Part shown: positions 34,161 to 49,124 of the stretch, piece after piece
How positions within the stretch are numbered: position 1 is the first letter of the stretch
Layout of the letters: every line of letters starts with the position of its first letter
Position numbers and translations under genes: made by a program
Notes under the pieces: model-generated
What the model saw: only the letters and a program-made list of their open reading frames with translations
What the model was told of the DNA's origin: nothing
Databases searched by the model: none
Source: Aotearoamyces nothofagi
Lineage: Eukaryota > Ascomycota > Leotiomycetes > Leotiales > Tympanidaceae
Direction of reading: 5' to 3'
NCBI GenBank assembly: GCA_015345905.1
Contig: JADDTR010000021.1
Location: 62,001 to 126,000 of the forward strand
DNA: 64,000 nucleotides

Positions 34161-35675
34161 TCAAGAGACAGAAACAGTGCTGTCAACATCCATTCCGTCA
34201 TCTGTCATATCCTCGTCATCAGTCTCCCAATCCTGTCGCTCTCCATCCGTCATCGTAACGTCTCCATCATTCCTATTCTCTCCGGCGTAGTTAGGTCTAG
34301 CTCTCGCCATAGCGACATTCTTCTTGTTCTTATCTCCATCTTCCTCGTCCGACATATACATCTCCTCGTCAGTGACTTTGATATTCTCCTTTGTATCCGG
34401 GTGCACATATCCCCACACACACATCATCATCATATGATGGTCCAGACCCAAATTTCTGCGGCATGATTCCCTCATAGCCAGCTCATCCATTCGATACAGA
34501 TGCACCCGCCCCGCTCCCCAGCCCTCGAGATGGCCTCTTCCAATCTCATTCGGTGGTACGCCGAAGATCGGCAGATAACTATGGTCTGGTTGCACGGTGT
34601 AGCAGTATCGAACAGCAAGCTGGATAATCTCCGTTACGGTAGTAAAAGCCTCACGCTTCAATAGCTTGCAAAGTGGTGTCAGTCCACGCTGGCCGAGCAT
34701 GAGTCTCTTGAGTCCATCGTCACCCGGTCCATCAACCGGATCATTGAAGCGCATATCCAGCTTAATGAAGAACATCTGAATGTTGTAGATGTCGTTATCA
34801 GTCCAGTATTCCCTGTTATGCATGAACTGGACACGACGCGCACTTGTTGCAATGTCCATAGTCAGCCACATCTTTTTCAAGGACAGTGACATTGTCTTCG
34901 GCATGCGGTGACCCTCTCGCGCCATGCAAGCCAAGATATCACGAACCGTCTTCTCGCGGTGAAGAACCATTTTGAGCCATCGAAGACTCGGGACATGGCG
35001 CACCCGGCCTTCAAGAACGGGGTGAGGACGACCAACGGGATCGGGGATGCAGAGCGAGCCGTAGAGTGTGAAAACGAAAACGCGAGACGACTCGGGGGCA
35101 TTGTAGGCAGCACATGCTTTCATAATGTGGCTGAGATGGCCATTGAGTGTCTCGTGGAAGTCTTTGGAGATGCTGTAGAGAGAGACAAGGTCTTTGATGC
35201 TGAGGTGTTTGGCTAGCTCCATGAAGAGTTCGGGGTATTGGGAGAGGCTTCCAAAGAAATCACGGCGTTGGTGAAGCGCGACTTGCTGACGCTTGCTCTT
35301 GTTATGACGTCTTCGTAGGGTACGTGTAACTTGGCTGTTGGCGTTGTCGGGGTCTTTTCCTTCGAGAGAGGCAACGAGAGCTGCTGAATCATCGGGCTGA
35401 ATGCCAAAAGCTGCGAGTGCCTCTACTGTGAGATCGACTTTCTGGGCCACATTATTTTTGTCTTCGTCCGTGAAAGATCTGTTGTTCACCGGCGACGGTC
35501 TGATATCATATGCTGATATCGATCTTAGAGATGGCGCTGGAGAGGCAACGCTCCCGTTGTTGTTAGCCGCCTTCATCGAGTCTGCAGCATCCTGTATGGC
35601 AACGTCGGCAAGAAAGTCTAACGGGTTGACTAGTTGGGGTAGGTCCCCCTCCACTAGATTGTCTTGAGAAGCCAT
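34161..35675 (-). CDS. F-box protein
   Basis: F-box proteins link substrates to SCF ubiquitin ligases through Skp1. One exon encodes 504 residues from MASQDNLVEGDLPQLVNP; the frame extends 31 residues upstream to 35768, but that part lacks a better start. The F-box spans about residues 142-190: LSQYPELFMELAKHLSIKDL, then VSLYSISKDFHETLNG. It is followed by about 230 residues of folded sequence without a named repeat (RHVPSLRWLKMVLHREKTV, REYWTDNDIYNIQMFFIKLD). The tail is very acidic with potential CK2 sites (DWETDDEDMTDDGMDVD). The domain layout is common in fungal F-box proteins that sense or degrade unknown targets. F-box secure, target unknown. Confidence 0.85.
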   Translation of the reverse strand: MASQDNLVEGDLPQLVNPLDFLADVAIQDAADSMKAANNNGSVASPAPSLRSISAYDIRPSPVNNRSFTDEDKNNVAQKVDLTVEALAAFGIQPDDSAALVASLEGKDPDNANSQVTRTLRRRHNKSKRQQVALHQRRDFFGSLSQYPELFMELAKHLSIKDLVSLYSISKDFHETLNGHLSHIMKACAAYNAPESSRVFVFTLYGSLCIPDPVGRPHPVLEGRVRHVPSLRWLKMVLHREKTVRDILACMAREGHRMPKTMSLSLKKMWLTMDIATSARRVQFMHNREYWTDNDIYNIQMFFIKLDMRFNDPVDGPGDDGLKRLMLGQRGLTPLCKLLKREAFTTVTEIIQLAVRYCYTVQPDHSYLPIFGVPPNEIGRGHLEGWGAGRVHLYRMDELAMRESCRRNLGLDHHMMMMCVWGYVHPDTKENIKVTDEEMYMSDEEDGDKNKKNVAMARARPNYAGENRNDGDVTMTDGERQDWETDDEDMTDDGMDVDSTVSVS

Positions 35676-36794
35676 ATTCTCCCGTCTGCAAGTATAGGAG
35701 TAGTCAGCTCGATCTGGTGTTGTATTTGAGACAAACAGTTGATGGCAAGAGAAAAAAGGGTGGAGCATGAGAGAGCAGTAGAGTGAGTTGCTCTCTATAT
35801 AACAGAGTGTTTGTTATTGTTTCCATTGTTCTGTAATAGGTTATATTGTCATGCCTTTTAGCGTTGTTTCTGCAACAATTCACTCAACAAGCGGCTAGCC
35901 TTGATATGTACACCTAACAACTGAAATGGTGAGACGAAATGACCGATATGGGCTTGGTTGCCTAATTAAATTTGCTTGAGAGCAAGAGCATCACCTCACA
36001 ACTGATATATCTCTTAGACGAGAATACTATCAACATGATCGATCATATGTATTGCTCGTTGAAGTATCTATTCCTCATCAGAAGCCTACACGAAGAATAA
36101 AGAACACACATTTTCGTCCTCGTAACCTATCGACCTTCCATCTACATCTCATGCTATCTTACTTTCTTCCAAGGCATAAATACCACCAGGCGTAGCTAAC
36201 ACTACACCATCCATCATCACAGCCAAGCCCAGTCCTTGAATTATGTCATTAGAATAGAAGACATCAGCCGTTCAAATGAATCGAGAGAAGTGAAAAGTAC
36301 AAGCAAAATTGTCGAAATTGAAAATGAAAATGACGTCTTGCAGGTGAATCATGAGAAGGATCTCCTCGAATAGCCTGAAGTTCGAGAACTGCCAAGCCAT
36401 GACATACAATGCTTTGCCAACTTTTTTTTGATACCACGACGAACGAGCCAACCCCAACACCCCCAAAGGATATACGCATAACCTTTCCCTGCAATCGCTA
36501 TGCACCAAGCCATCCCTTGCAATCACACAGCTCAAACCTAACCTTTTCCGTTGCCCATCCGCATTAAAGAACTCCGCCCGTTCCCATATTTGTATATTGC
36601 CAAAGCTAGCCCGTTGCTCTCTGCTCGCCCAGCCGAGTGAACGCAAGCCCAGTATAAGTCCAAAAGTCTGATCAGTGTATCGCCAATGTCTATATTCATT
36701 CCAACCCAAATAACAAGCCGTCCTGAAACATAGTCACAAGTGAAGTAGAGAACATATAGACCTAAAGGGAAAGCCGGCAAGCGCCATTGTAGAA
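35676..36794. other. intergenic region, 3' UTR of NRP1 and promoter of F-box gene
   Basis: A 145-codon minus-strand frame at 36,272-36,709 lies just downstream of NRP1 and matches nothing I know. It is most likely 3' UTR. The rest is AT-rich promoter sequence for the F-box gene. Confidence 0.45.
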
Positions 36795-39012
36795 TTAGGC
36801 AGGAGATTTGCTTGGTGCCGCAGACGAGCCGTTCTGGCGTGCATCGCCGCTTCCCATAGACAAATTACCGATACCTGAAGAGAGGAAAGCAAATGGATCG
36901 CTCTCGCTTTGATTTGAGTAGAAGTTGTTACCAGGACCAGCAGAAGCTGGGCCATTGGTAGCAGATTGGAAAGCTGCTTCAGCAGCGCGACTATCAAATG
37001 GACCAGCTGAGTGTGAGCCACCAGCTGGACCGAAATGAGTGTTCAAAGATGGATAAGGTCCAGTGGCGGCACCGAGACCTGATGGAAGCGCATATGTGCT
37101 TTGAGGGCCACCGAACTGCTGGCCGTAGCCACCAGCAGAGCCAAACCCACCGGCGGCAGATGCGAATGGACCAGGACCAGGCGTTCCAGCAATTGATCCA
37201 GGACCCATCCCGTACCCAGAAGGAGCCTCCATTGGTGACGGGTAGCCAGAGTCAGCAACAACAACAGCTCCGGCACGGCTAGCGCCACATCGGAGACAGC
37301 TGACGTTCTTAGCAAAGTTGTGATATCCACAACCCTCAGATCCACACTTCCAGTCACCGGCACGGAATGGGACCATACCACTACCACCACCCATACGTCC
37401 ACCACCATGTCCACCCATGCCACCGTGGTGACCCATGTGTTGCTGAGGTGGCATCATTGCAGGCGGGCCATAACCATAACCACCTCCATAACCTCCCATT
37501 GAGTCACCACTTGGACCAGCACTCATAGCCGGGAATGAGCATCTGAAGCAGGCCGTACGACGTTGGAAGTTGGAGAAGCCACAGGATGGGCACGTCCAGT
37601 CTCCTGGACGAGGGCGGTTCTTGCTAGGAGGGAATGGGGTCAAGATCTCTGCAGCACGGTCCAGGACACGGCTAGATGACGGTGAAACCTCGATGGCCTT
37701 CTCGTTGAGAGCCCGTCCGTTCATGCACAGACTCTCGGCAGCCTGGAAAGGGGTTAGATTGTGACCGCGAATGTGAAAAAATTTAACAAGACGTGGCATA
37801 GGAAGATTGACAAGTTTGTCGTAAAGGAGAAGAACATATTCATAAGCTGCGGTGACCACATTTTGGTACGATTCGCAGAAGTGACAATAAAGGTAAAGAT
37901 GGTATAAGAGTGGGCTCACCTCTTCATGGGAAGAGAAAACGGCAAAGCCAGAGCCAGTAGGCTTGTGTTGATCTGGTGTACGTAAAGTCCAGAATGCAAT
38001 GGGACGACCACCAAATTGGGTGAACCAGCTTTCGAGCTCAGACTGCGTAGTATCATGGGGGAGACCAGCCATATGAAGAACTTTGCTACGCTCAGACAAG
38101 AATGCTCGAACATCAGCACGGGCATCCATTGGGCGTGTGAGAACGTCTGGGTGCTCATGGGGCGGTTGGGACTTGTGGATCAGACCACGGAGAACTCTTG
38201 CTAATGTAACAGCCTCCTCCATAGCACGACGTGGAGATGCTGGAGCTAAAGCTTGTAGGTGGAAGGGCAAGTTGTGCTTGATCGGAGCACTAGCCTGGAC
38301 TGGCTCAACCTCAAGTGCAGCACAGATATTGGAGAGCATTGAAGGACCGAATGGGAGAGACTCCGGGTGGTGTTGTTGCCATCGTTGGTATTCGGTTCGT
38401 AGATCGAAGGTGCGGGAATGTTGGAGGTATGGAGGTAGAACCACAGCCTTGTCGCGAGCTTCACGAGGAAGCTGCACACGGAGGTCCCATGAATCAAGAG
38501 TTACAAAAGAGAAGTCGAGATTCTGGGAGGTGAGGTGTTCGGACGCAAACGCATCGAAGCGGTTGATCGCATCACGGAAGGTTCCTGCATTTCGGACATG
38601 CTCCCAGGTAAGAGTGGTGAGGCTCGCTGTTAAACAAAAATCAGATATGGTACGGGTGCCAAATATTACGTTTATTGTCCTGTAGGTAAAAGGAGTGGAC
38701 AGCTTCTTTGTTTGCAGTTATGCACTTACTGCAAAGAGGAGTAATTGGAGTATTAATGGGCTTCACGAGAACACTCTCACGATGTAGCTGCACGAATTAT
38801 TTGTCAGTGATTGATTATGCGGGCAATGGCAGTACCAAATGGATTGATATGCGTACCTCTTCACAATTCTTCGCATCTAGCAAGATCCATCCGAGCTCAA
38901 TGACTTCTGCAGAGTCTTTGGTGACATATACTCCATGCTCATCACAGGTCGTGGCAACATGGATGACAACATACCGATCCAAGTTGCCCTGTTGGGGAGT
39001 AGCCGTAGACAT
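36795..39012 (-). CDS. NRP1: Nrp1-like RNA-binding protein: degenerate exonuclease fold, RRM, two RanBP2 zinc fingers
   Basis: Four exons, 39012-38857, 38787-38730, 38626-37920 and 37742-36795, give 622 residues in frame. Residues 11-190 have the ERI1-like DEDDh exonuclease fold (YVVIHVATTCDE, VIELGWILLDAKN, PLCTSLTTLTWEHV, FVTLDSWDLRVQL). The catalytic FDxEAT motif reads IHVAT, so metal-binding acids are lost and the domain should not cut RNA. An RRM follows (KVLHMAGLPHDTTQSELESW, PIAFWTLRTPDQHKPTGSGF). Two RanBP2-type zinc fingers are visible: GDWTCPSCGFSNFQRRTACF-RC and GDWKCGSEGCGYHNFAKNVS-CLRC. The second has the longer Cys spacing. The C-terminus is Gly/Ser/Pro-rich. Yeast Nrp1, found in stress granules, has the RRM and zinc fingers. 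The third intron is 177 nt, long for this window. Confidence 0.92.
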
Positions 39013-41671
39013 TGTGTGCGAAGCTCGGTGTTATGCGCAAAGGACGGACTACAGCTCGGTGGAGGAGGCGAAGGTGAGGTCGGGTCTGAGGTGGAAATAA
39101 ATTTACAGACCGCAATGAAGAGAGGAATAATGTCGATGAGGTCCCAAGAGACGAAAGAAAGCCGCTGAACTAGCCCGAAGCTTGACCTGATGTCGACTAC
39201 TGGGGAATTCGTAGTCTCAAGGATGGTCGTCGCAGGAAAAAGGAGAGGTGGAGCTTTCAGGAAGTTGTTTGGAAAGAGATTGCGGAACCACACTTCATTC
39301 ATGGTGGGTACAAGTCCGCCGTAGCCTTTCCTTATAGCGAACCGAGAGCATAAGATCTGCGATGAACAGCGATTTTTTATTTTTCATTTCTGACCATATC
39401 TAAAAAGTCGTCGTGTATGTGGGCAGCCGGTATTTACTGACTTCGATGCTTTCCAGCCTCCTTCCTTCTCGAAGAAGCACGCAGGTGCTGGTGCTCATTC
39501 CGACGCTCATGATCATGCTTACCGTCCTGCACCCGCTCCTGCTCCTGCTCCTATTCCCACGCCCACTCCCATCCCACAGCCATGCTTATATCGCTCGTCT
39601 TTAGCACTCCTCTGTACATAAGGTACTCCTGGAGCTTACGAGCATCACTAATACAGTACTTCCAGCAAGCACAAGGAGTATTACAGCACGTGCGTATCTG
39701 TGGGTAGGAACTCCGTTGTGCTATGCCATACATGCCACTGTGCCCCAGACCTGAAATGGGATTTACCCGAGCATACGGCGGCGCGAAAGCTGCTGCTGGT
39801 GCTGGTGCTGGCGCTGCGAGTCCAGCCCAGGCTGCTCGAGGACAGGTCGAGCACTGTAAGTAGTAAGGGTCTGTAGGGTGTCTGGGTACGGCCGGGCAGC
39901 ATAACAGCCAACACTGGCCTGCAACTGCCAACTGCCAACTACCTGACTGTCCCTACGCCGCCTGGTGCGTTTCCAGTAGACAGACAAGTGGTGCAAATGC
40001 GACATTCGGGCGCCAAGGATAAATGCAAAACCCAAACGGCAATTTTCAGATTTCGCGTCAGGAACAGCTCGAGCTGAACTACTGCCCGCCGTAGAGCTGC
40101 GCTACCCATCCGAAGTCCCCGTTTCTCGTTATCTATGAGAAATCGCCCATCCCATCCACTCCCGCCGTAGAAGCGCATGAAGAATTCTAGCCAACACTGA
40201 TCTTTCACTGATCTCTCGCAGCCAGGCCGGCTACAGCAAGGTGTGCATCTCTCTGTCGACACGACAGCGCCTGTGGATTTCCGCGCTGCAGAATGCGCCG
40301 CAAAGCCACAGCACGAGTCACAACGCCGGCCCTCACGTTTTGTGTTGGATCCGTCCCGAAGACTGGGTCTTGGAGATCGGCACAGCCAATCGGGGATCTG
40401 CCATACTGGAGGGCCGGGACAACGTGGGCTAGATGGTAATCCAGCCAATCAGCCGTGTCGATGGCCCCCTTTTTAAGGGCTCCAACAGGAGCCAGCGACT
40501 CGGGGTGAGTCGCCGTCGAGGACTGCGGACTCGATCGCTCAGTCGCTCAATCGCTCCATCGAGTACGGATATGTATGTAGGTCTTTCCATATATATATCC
40601 ATGCATATTGCCTATTGAACGCCTCGTCATCATTCGAGGACATGGAGGATCGGAAAGATCACAAAACACAGGTGTGGTGCAACGGTGCAATGTGCATGGT
40701 GCTGATCGCAGCCGCTGCCTTTATCTGTACCCGTACCTGGCTTTGTGGCCTCGGCCTGGGCGGTAGGTAAGTAAGTAAGTACCGTACAGCAGCGCTCGTA
40801 CTCGTAATGCAGTCGAACTCAGCATCTGAAAGGTCCTCTACACCTATCGATATCCTCAATTTGTGTTGCATTATATCAGAAACATATACATGGCCTGCAC
40901 TCCGTTCTCCCATCGACAGCCAAAGCCCAAAGTACAATTCGATACAGTCATCCCACAGTACTCCGTACGCGTGGCGACCTGCGTCGAATCTCGTCGTGCG
41001 GCGTGCCAGTTTTATTGCGGAGGCCTCCCAACCCGAGCGATCCCCCCCTCCCCCAAAAGTCGCACGGCAATTTCGCTGACCCAAGTCCTGCACACAGACC
41101 CTTTGTGGCACAATCCCAAACATCTGCGATGACTGGCCAGCAGACCCGAGCGGCTTTCGAGCATCGGCCGTCGGGGAGCCGCCTGAAGCTGTACGTGCTC
41201 CCGTGCGAACCCCGAGGGGCGAGCGGCGTTTAACATTATCTACAGTACTTTGGTGGGGGAACAAGACGGGTGCTGGGCGCATCACAGGTTATCAATTTAA
41301 GCTGACTCATGAAATTCTTGAAATGCTAACTGCCCTCGAGTAATGCAGCCTATGCTCTTGCCAAAGATGCTAGGTTCATCTACACGAACAAATACGTTGT
41401 TGAATCATCTAAGGACCTTTCTACAATTTCCTTTTTTCTTCTTTTTTGCGTTGTCTATTTTATAATCGCCGTGACAAATGATTTCCCTAGCTTTTTTGGC
41501 TCATACAGACACTGTAGTTGTACAAATGCACCACTCCGTCGTACAGAGTTTGCCCGTATGCTATGCTACGCTATGCTACCGTATAGACGACAATGACAAT
41601 CGTAACAACCACCATACTCATGCATGCCATACATATTCTTCCGGGGGCACGAAATGACACGCTTTTGAGTT
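39013..41671. other. long intergenic region, no supported gene
   Basis: This 2.7-kb gap is GC-richer than its neighbours and contains CTG/CCT-rich short repeats near 39,530 and 39,790. Frames of up to 208 codons occur on the minus strand (40,659-41,285), but their composition is not coding-like and they carry no motif. CCAATC boxes occur near 40,385 and 40,442. Most is probably the NRP1 promoter and the XRN1 3' UTR. Confidence 0.45.
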
Positions 41672-44600
41672 TTAAGTCTGAGCCTGTACTTGGGCAGCTC
41701 CACCCCTACCCCTATGTACACCCCTTCCTCTTCCGCCTTCACCTCGGAATCCCCCACGGCCACGACCACGACCACGCGTATCTAGGCTAGCTGGTGGAGG
41801 AACATTGTTAAAGGCCTGTTGAGGCTTGGGGCTTTGACTCTGAGATTGTACAGATCCAGCAGCTTGTCCTCGACCGCGGAAACCGTTGGCCGATCCACCC
41901 TTGCCTCGAGTGCCATTCACCTGAAGCGGGACGTTGTTTGGTCCCCCTTGGCCACGGAATGGGATACTACTGTGGGTAACCGGTACATTTTCTGAACCTA
42001 AACCACGACCTCGGCCTCTATATCCGCCATTCGCCTGACCGGCAACAGCCCCGCGGAAAGACCCACGTAGTGGTGGCGGGGCTCCGGCTTCGCGATACTG
42101 ACCGCGACCACCAGGTCCAGTTGGGGTTCCATAGCCATTGGCCTTTAGTGACAGTGGCGGTGGTGCTGGTCGTTTCTCGACTGCTGCCTTGGATCCAGCG
42201 ATAACTTGTTTGTTGGTCAAGTTAAGAACCGACGTGATTGGGACAGTTGAGCCCCGGAATGGATCACACCGTCCATCCAAGGTTGTACCGCTGATAAAGG
42301 TGGCATCGAAGAGTACATCAAGGAGAGTAGTGCGTGATGTGCGACTTATGCCGACTACTGTACCACGAGTTGCGATTGGTACTCTCCCAGATTCCTGGAC
42401 ATAGACAACTCTATCGCCGAGTTCAAATCGCTGATTTCCAAGACGATGCTCCGCATCAGATGGTTTCATAAGAGCATTACGTGGGACACCCTTCAGCTTC
42501 TTGCCTACAGGTCCAGGATTGCTTTGAATTAACTTGTCGATGGCGACCTGAATAAGCTTAACAACATCAGAGTCAAGCTGTTGTGCCTCCAATGGAACTT
42601 TATCGAAATTCTTGGACTCAATAGACTTTAGCCATGCGGTGATTTCTGAAAATTTGGCCTTTGCCTCGGTGGCGGCATAGAAGTCGCTATCATCGTACTC
42701 GTTACCCTGAGGCTTTCGTTGAATACCTGCGATGAATTCGGGAAACTTGATCATATATTGCTGGATGAGGTTGACAGCCTTGTCGCTGAATTCCCAGCCG
42801 GTCTCTCCTCGTCGTGAATAGCCTAGGACTTTCAGCTTCTTGGCCTCAAACTTGAGATTGAGTCCAAGATTCACTCTCAATCCACTGACATTAACCTGGA
42901 ATGAAGAAGTGAGTTTGCTGAGCACAAGAGGGTGTAGCTGAAGTCGTCTAGCAACAGCATATGATGGCATGTATGGGGTCTCCCTCTCAGCTTTGAGGAC
43001 GACCTCTCGACCCACCTCTGGTTCGCGACCTTGTACAGTTGAAAGCCAGATTTCAGCTCGGTTATCGTTGTGCTTGATGATCTCCAAGGGTCGACCATAA
43101 TTGAACTCTCCGAGGAAGAAGGCGCGCGATGCAATTGGGAATTCCTCCTCGATTGATACGGCTGCCTTCTCAAGGAAGCGTTGGTCTTCGCTGATAACTT
43201 CGTCTACTACAACCTGGGAAGCATAATCTGTCTCCATACCAGGAATATAAGCGTAGTCCTTAATCGTAGCACCTTCGTCGGTCTTTTTCATTCCCTTGAG
43301 CATTTCAACATGTGTCAAGGATTCCACTTGACCAATGATTATTCCGAGACGCTTGCTGTAGATGTTTTCAATCCTCTCAGCCTTCTTCCGCCAGTCGTCA
43401 ATTTCACGAGGCCCGTGGGGCACTGATACTATGTGTACTGATCCATCTTCTGGAAGGATATAATCGAAAAGTTCGTCTGAAATTCTTACAACCTTCGCTT
43501 CTTGTAAAAATGGGTATCCAACATGTACGCGTTGGCCAAGTCTCTTCTTGGCTACCTCAACATTTGTTCGCGTGTCCGAGTCTACTAACGTGACAACCAT
43601 GCTCTCGTTCCTGCTGTCTTGCTGGAAAACATTGACACCATGGAAGCCGAGAGTCGCGTTGTGTGGCAAAGTATCCAAACTTGGGAATCCAGCAAGCGCA
43701 GAATCTCCAAGTTTAACACCATCGACGAGACCCACATGGTATTCCAATCCTTCAATAGTAGGCAGATCGTATATATTCTCTACGCAATGACAATGAGCAA
43801 TGTCAGGGAAAATCCCAACGAGCGATGACGGATAGGTAAAATCGATCCCAGGTGCATGTGTGAACTTCATTGTCACTCCGAATTCGTTACGAGCTGCCTC
43901 ATCTGGACTTAACAGCTTATTCTTTGGCGCCATGGCAGAGAGTAGGCGTTTCTCATCAATAAATGGGATCTTCACCACTGCTTCCCATTCCATCTTCTTC
44001 CCGTTCATATCAAGTTCGAAGTCTCGTGGATAGAAGTCGATGATAGGAGAATCCGGACTTGTCATAAGCTCATGATACACTGTCGGCACAATTTTCTTGC
44101 TTCGGTCAGGTAAGACACCCATGAGTTGCTCGTACGGGTGGAATGGCTGGCCAAGCTTGAAAGTTAGATCTGCCTTCAGTCCTTTGATGACATCTAAAAT
44201 AATTAGCACCGCCATGCCATATTTCAAGGTATTTTAACTCACCTGAAATCATGGGTGAATAATGGTAGGCATAATACCATGGCCACGATACGACCCCACG
44301 ATAGTAGTAGTATAGAACCCACTGGAGTCCCTGAACATAGTTTTCGGCGAGGTTCGTTAACTCTACCTCATTCTTGCGGTCCCATTCAAATTTCCCATGA
44401 TAATATTTATCCTTCCATTCTTGAAATTTCTCCTCGTATTGCTTGTCCATCTCCGCTTGCACCTCTTCAGCAGAAACATCCACTACTTTAGCATTGTCGT
44501 ATTGCTTAACTACCCGCAGAATAGCAAGCTGTGACTCCTCATCTTGCTCTTCTTCGTCGTCTTCGTCCAGTTTTAGCTTCTCTGGGAAAGATAGTTGTAG

Positions 44601-45995
44601 ATGTCGATCACCGGCTTCGTTCTCCACCGTTTTCCACTGTAGGTGCAAGCTCTCTGCAAGATCCTCAACGAACTTGCGATCCCGAGCGGGGAGAGTCGGC
44701 GACAGGTCTAGTGGAACATCTGACGGTCGGTTTGCAACGTACTTTTTGACTTGTTTCCAAACATCTTTTTGTGGAGTCGTCATGACAACCTTGCCTTTTG
44801 CCTTACCCTTATCCATGACATCTACTTTAGCCATTTGCTTGCCCTTGAACCATTTTGCATCCGAGTTCTCTGACTCAAAAAAACGATACTCTACGTGGGA
44901 CAACTCCTCTAGCAATATTGCTAGTCGCTGCATATTTATCACACCACCCTCATTGATATATCCACCACCCCTTGGTAGAACTGTTTTGTAGATTTTGAAC
45001 ATGAGCGCCAGGGCGCCCTCATTAATGTGTAGATTTGGCAGATTTGGCAGAAAATCGTTTCCAACAAAGAACGCCATAAGTATGAAATCGTCAATAACAC
45101 GTTCAAGATCGAATGGAAAACCTAGAACACCGTCCTCTTTCAACTCCTGGAATTCCATCTCCAAATATTCTCGTACAATGCAGAGATGCATGAGATAGAA
45201 GTTTTGATGCTCTAACTCTTTCGACTTGGTTTTGCTTTGTCTTCCGAAAGTCACCTCTTCTCGAAGTAGACAGAAGTGAGGATCATGACTTAGCAGACCC
45301 AGCATTATCAGATCTGCATCTAAACCGTACAAGCAGTGTCGTATATTTGGGTTATAATCAGGTTGAGCCTTCGCTAATCGGATGTATTCCATAATCTTAT
45401 GCTCTCCTTCTCCAGGTACTTCATGTCCAGATAGAACGATTTCGACGCCTTGCCATTCAACATCTTCCGAGACCTTCTTATTGATAAAGTACTTTAGTTG
45501 CTCTGTCAATTTCGCCATAAAAGCCGTTCCTGGTGTAATAGAGTTGCTGTCGAATGCTTCTTCTTTCGGCATCTCCTTACCCTCGCGAATCGCCTTTTCT
45601 CTCGCGTTTTCGACATCCAATGCGGTTCGGAATCTTCGCGCACGCTGCTGATTCATTTTCGCTCGTGGTGCGACCCCATCTATGGCCATGAAGAAAAGTT
45701 GTTTAGGCTTGATCTTCCCAAAAAGATGCTCAATATAATTGAATATCGCAATGAACATTTGTTCTTCAGTCATTCTAAAAGTCGCGTCATCTGAGTCCTT
45801 GTGCGTGCAGTTGTGTATGATTCCATTCATATCCAAATAAAGGCAATCAAACTCTGGTATCCTATTTTCTGCAATAAGTTGCGAAATCGCAGGATACCTC
45901 TCGCTCATCCATCTGCAGAACTTTGTTAGTACTATATTCCTCTATACAGCTGGCAGGGTAATTGCGCCTTGCCTGAAGAATTTGGGAACCCCCAT
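41672..45995 (-). CDS. XRN1: 5'-3' exoribonuclease Xrn1
   Basis: Xrn1 degrades decapped mRNA in the cytoplasm. Three exons, 45995-45973, 45912-44243 and 44193-41672, join to 1404 residues. Exon 1 is only 23 nt and encodes MGVPKFFR; exon 2 continues [20 protein letters not shown], the invariant Xrn1 N-terminus. The catalytic acids are in [46 protein letters not shown] and [15 protein letters not shown]. The Xrn1-specific SH3-like and other C-terminal beta domains follow (e.g. [20 protein letters not shown]), then an Arg/Gly-rich tail. Intron 1 starts with GC, not GT (AG|GCAAGG), and ends TGCAG. Length and domain order are those of cytoplasmic Xrn1, not nuclear Rat1. It is divergently arranged with HAT2. 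Confidence 0.98.
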
Positions 45996-46528
45996 CAATA
46001 CGGTTATCTGTGAGGCTCACAGAGCACTGGAGGCTGGGTTGCGGTCGAGTTGGTTTTCGGAGACGTTCGTGGGCGTTCGTGGTTGTGGTCTGTGGATTTG
46101 ACAGGGAGCGAAGCTGATTCAGCTTTGTGACTCCGCAAGAGATACTAAAGAAAGTAACGGTACGTAACGACTGTCGCGGACAGCCAGAGTACAAATGAAT
46201 ATCTTTAAACTCCTAATACGTGCTGGCGAGTAGCTGTTTTACTTCTGAATTTGCGATGAGATGAGGTGTTGCTGTGATGCTAAGTGAGTCGAGTTTCGAT
46301 CCCACCCGCAATGACACCCATGCAAAACCTTAATTCCCCACTAGTCAGCTTTCGCCAAGAAGTATAGGCACTTTGACGCGCTCGCGTCTTCCGAAGCAAG
46401 AGAAATCGTAAGGAAGTGATCCGACATTGCATAAATACAGCAGCTCTGCGCAACAACTCGAGGAGTTACCCTGCAAGCCTTATCGAAGATTAGAGCATTT
46501 CTGCACTGGACGGACATCTCACAAGACA
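45996..46528. promoter_or_regulatory. shared divergent promoter region, XRN1/HAT2
   Basis: The two ATGs point away from each other and lie 533 bp apart, so both 5' UTRs and promoters must fit here. No TATA box or known fungal element stands out. Confidence 0.6.
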
Positions 46529-48200
<1,672 letters not shown>

Positions 48201-49124
48201 GCTTTTACAGGTGAATGTTTTTCTAGATTCCCATGGGGGATATTTCGTGGATATGGGTTCAAGGGAGTTACATTGCATAGCTCGAGGTCTGGCGTATTAT
48301 GGCAATATGAGACATCTCAATTTGAACGCGAAATTGTGGATTCTTGCAATTACACACAGCCTCTTAGGTGCATGATCTTTTCCTTTTTTACCTTTTAGTG
48401 ATGTAAAAGATAAAAATTTACGACTTTAAAGAATTATATCCCCTTCCAGAGGCAAACATGTTGTAAAGGGTCGGCATCAGAAACAGTATTGTATCAGTCA
48501 TGGAGAATTCAGAAAGTCTTTGCCTTTAGGCTTTGCTATATAATAAAGGTGTTTTGGATTATAAGGTTTCTCTTTAAGCCATACTCGATCCTCATGAAGA
48601 TAGTAATCTCTAAGTCTAGAGTAAAATACCTAAAACAATTAGAGGGCCTAAATATATTATAAGCTACCCGAAGCTAGTAACTAAGTTGCAAGGTACTTCT
48701 ATACTTTAATATTTATACGGAGGCTTCCACTTGAATCTCAGACGGCTAACTGTGACCGCGTACGACCTACTAAAAATATAGCTGCTCGCAAAAGTATTTC
48801 CTGTTATTGTAGATCATCAGCAGCAGGTTTGCAAACCGGAACCGAACAGGCTGTAATAGCACAGCAAGTAGAAGCTAGAATAAAAATAGAAAAACATAAA
48901 ATCCGTCCGATTCAAGGTCCGAGTACATCTAGATCGACCCTACGTCATCTGCCTCATGACCCTTGATTTAGCGACGCGACGCAATGATGCGCCAATTCGA
49001 AACCATCAGCACTTCCTCCACTGCAACGAGACTTCCAATTACCTTACCTATCAGTAAACTTTGATACAAATCATCCTTCAATATACAACACTGAACATCG
49101 CAAAAGATACAAAATACAAGCAAC
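48201..49124. other. intergenic region, AT-rich
   Basis: Contains the HAT2 3' UTR, an AT-rich stretch (48,370-48,800) without coding frames, and the promoter of the Pmp3-family gene. Confidence 0.5.

Noticed and set aside
38877-39302. 141-codon minus-strand frame overlapping NRP1 exon 1
   Set aside because: Runs through the NRP1 start in another frame; NRP1 exon 1 is clearly the real frame.
40659-41285. 208-codon minus-strand frame
   Set aside because: No motif or domain, non-coding-like composition, and plus-strand frames overlap it; more likely chance in a GC-rich gap.
46260-46320. GTTTCGATCC resembling a tRNA T-loop
   Set aside because: The flanks do not form a T-stem, and no acceptor or anticodon arm can be folded nearby.
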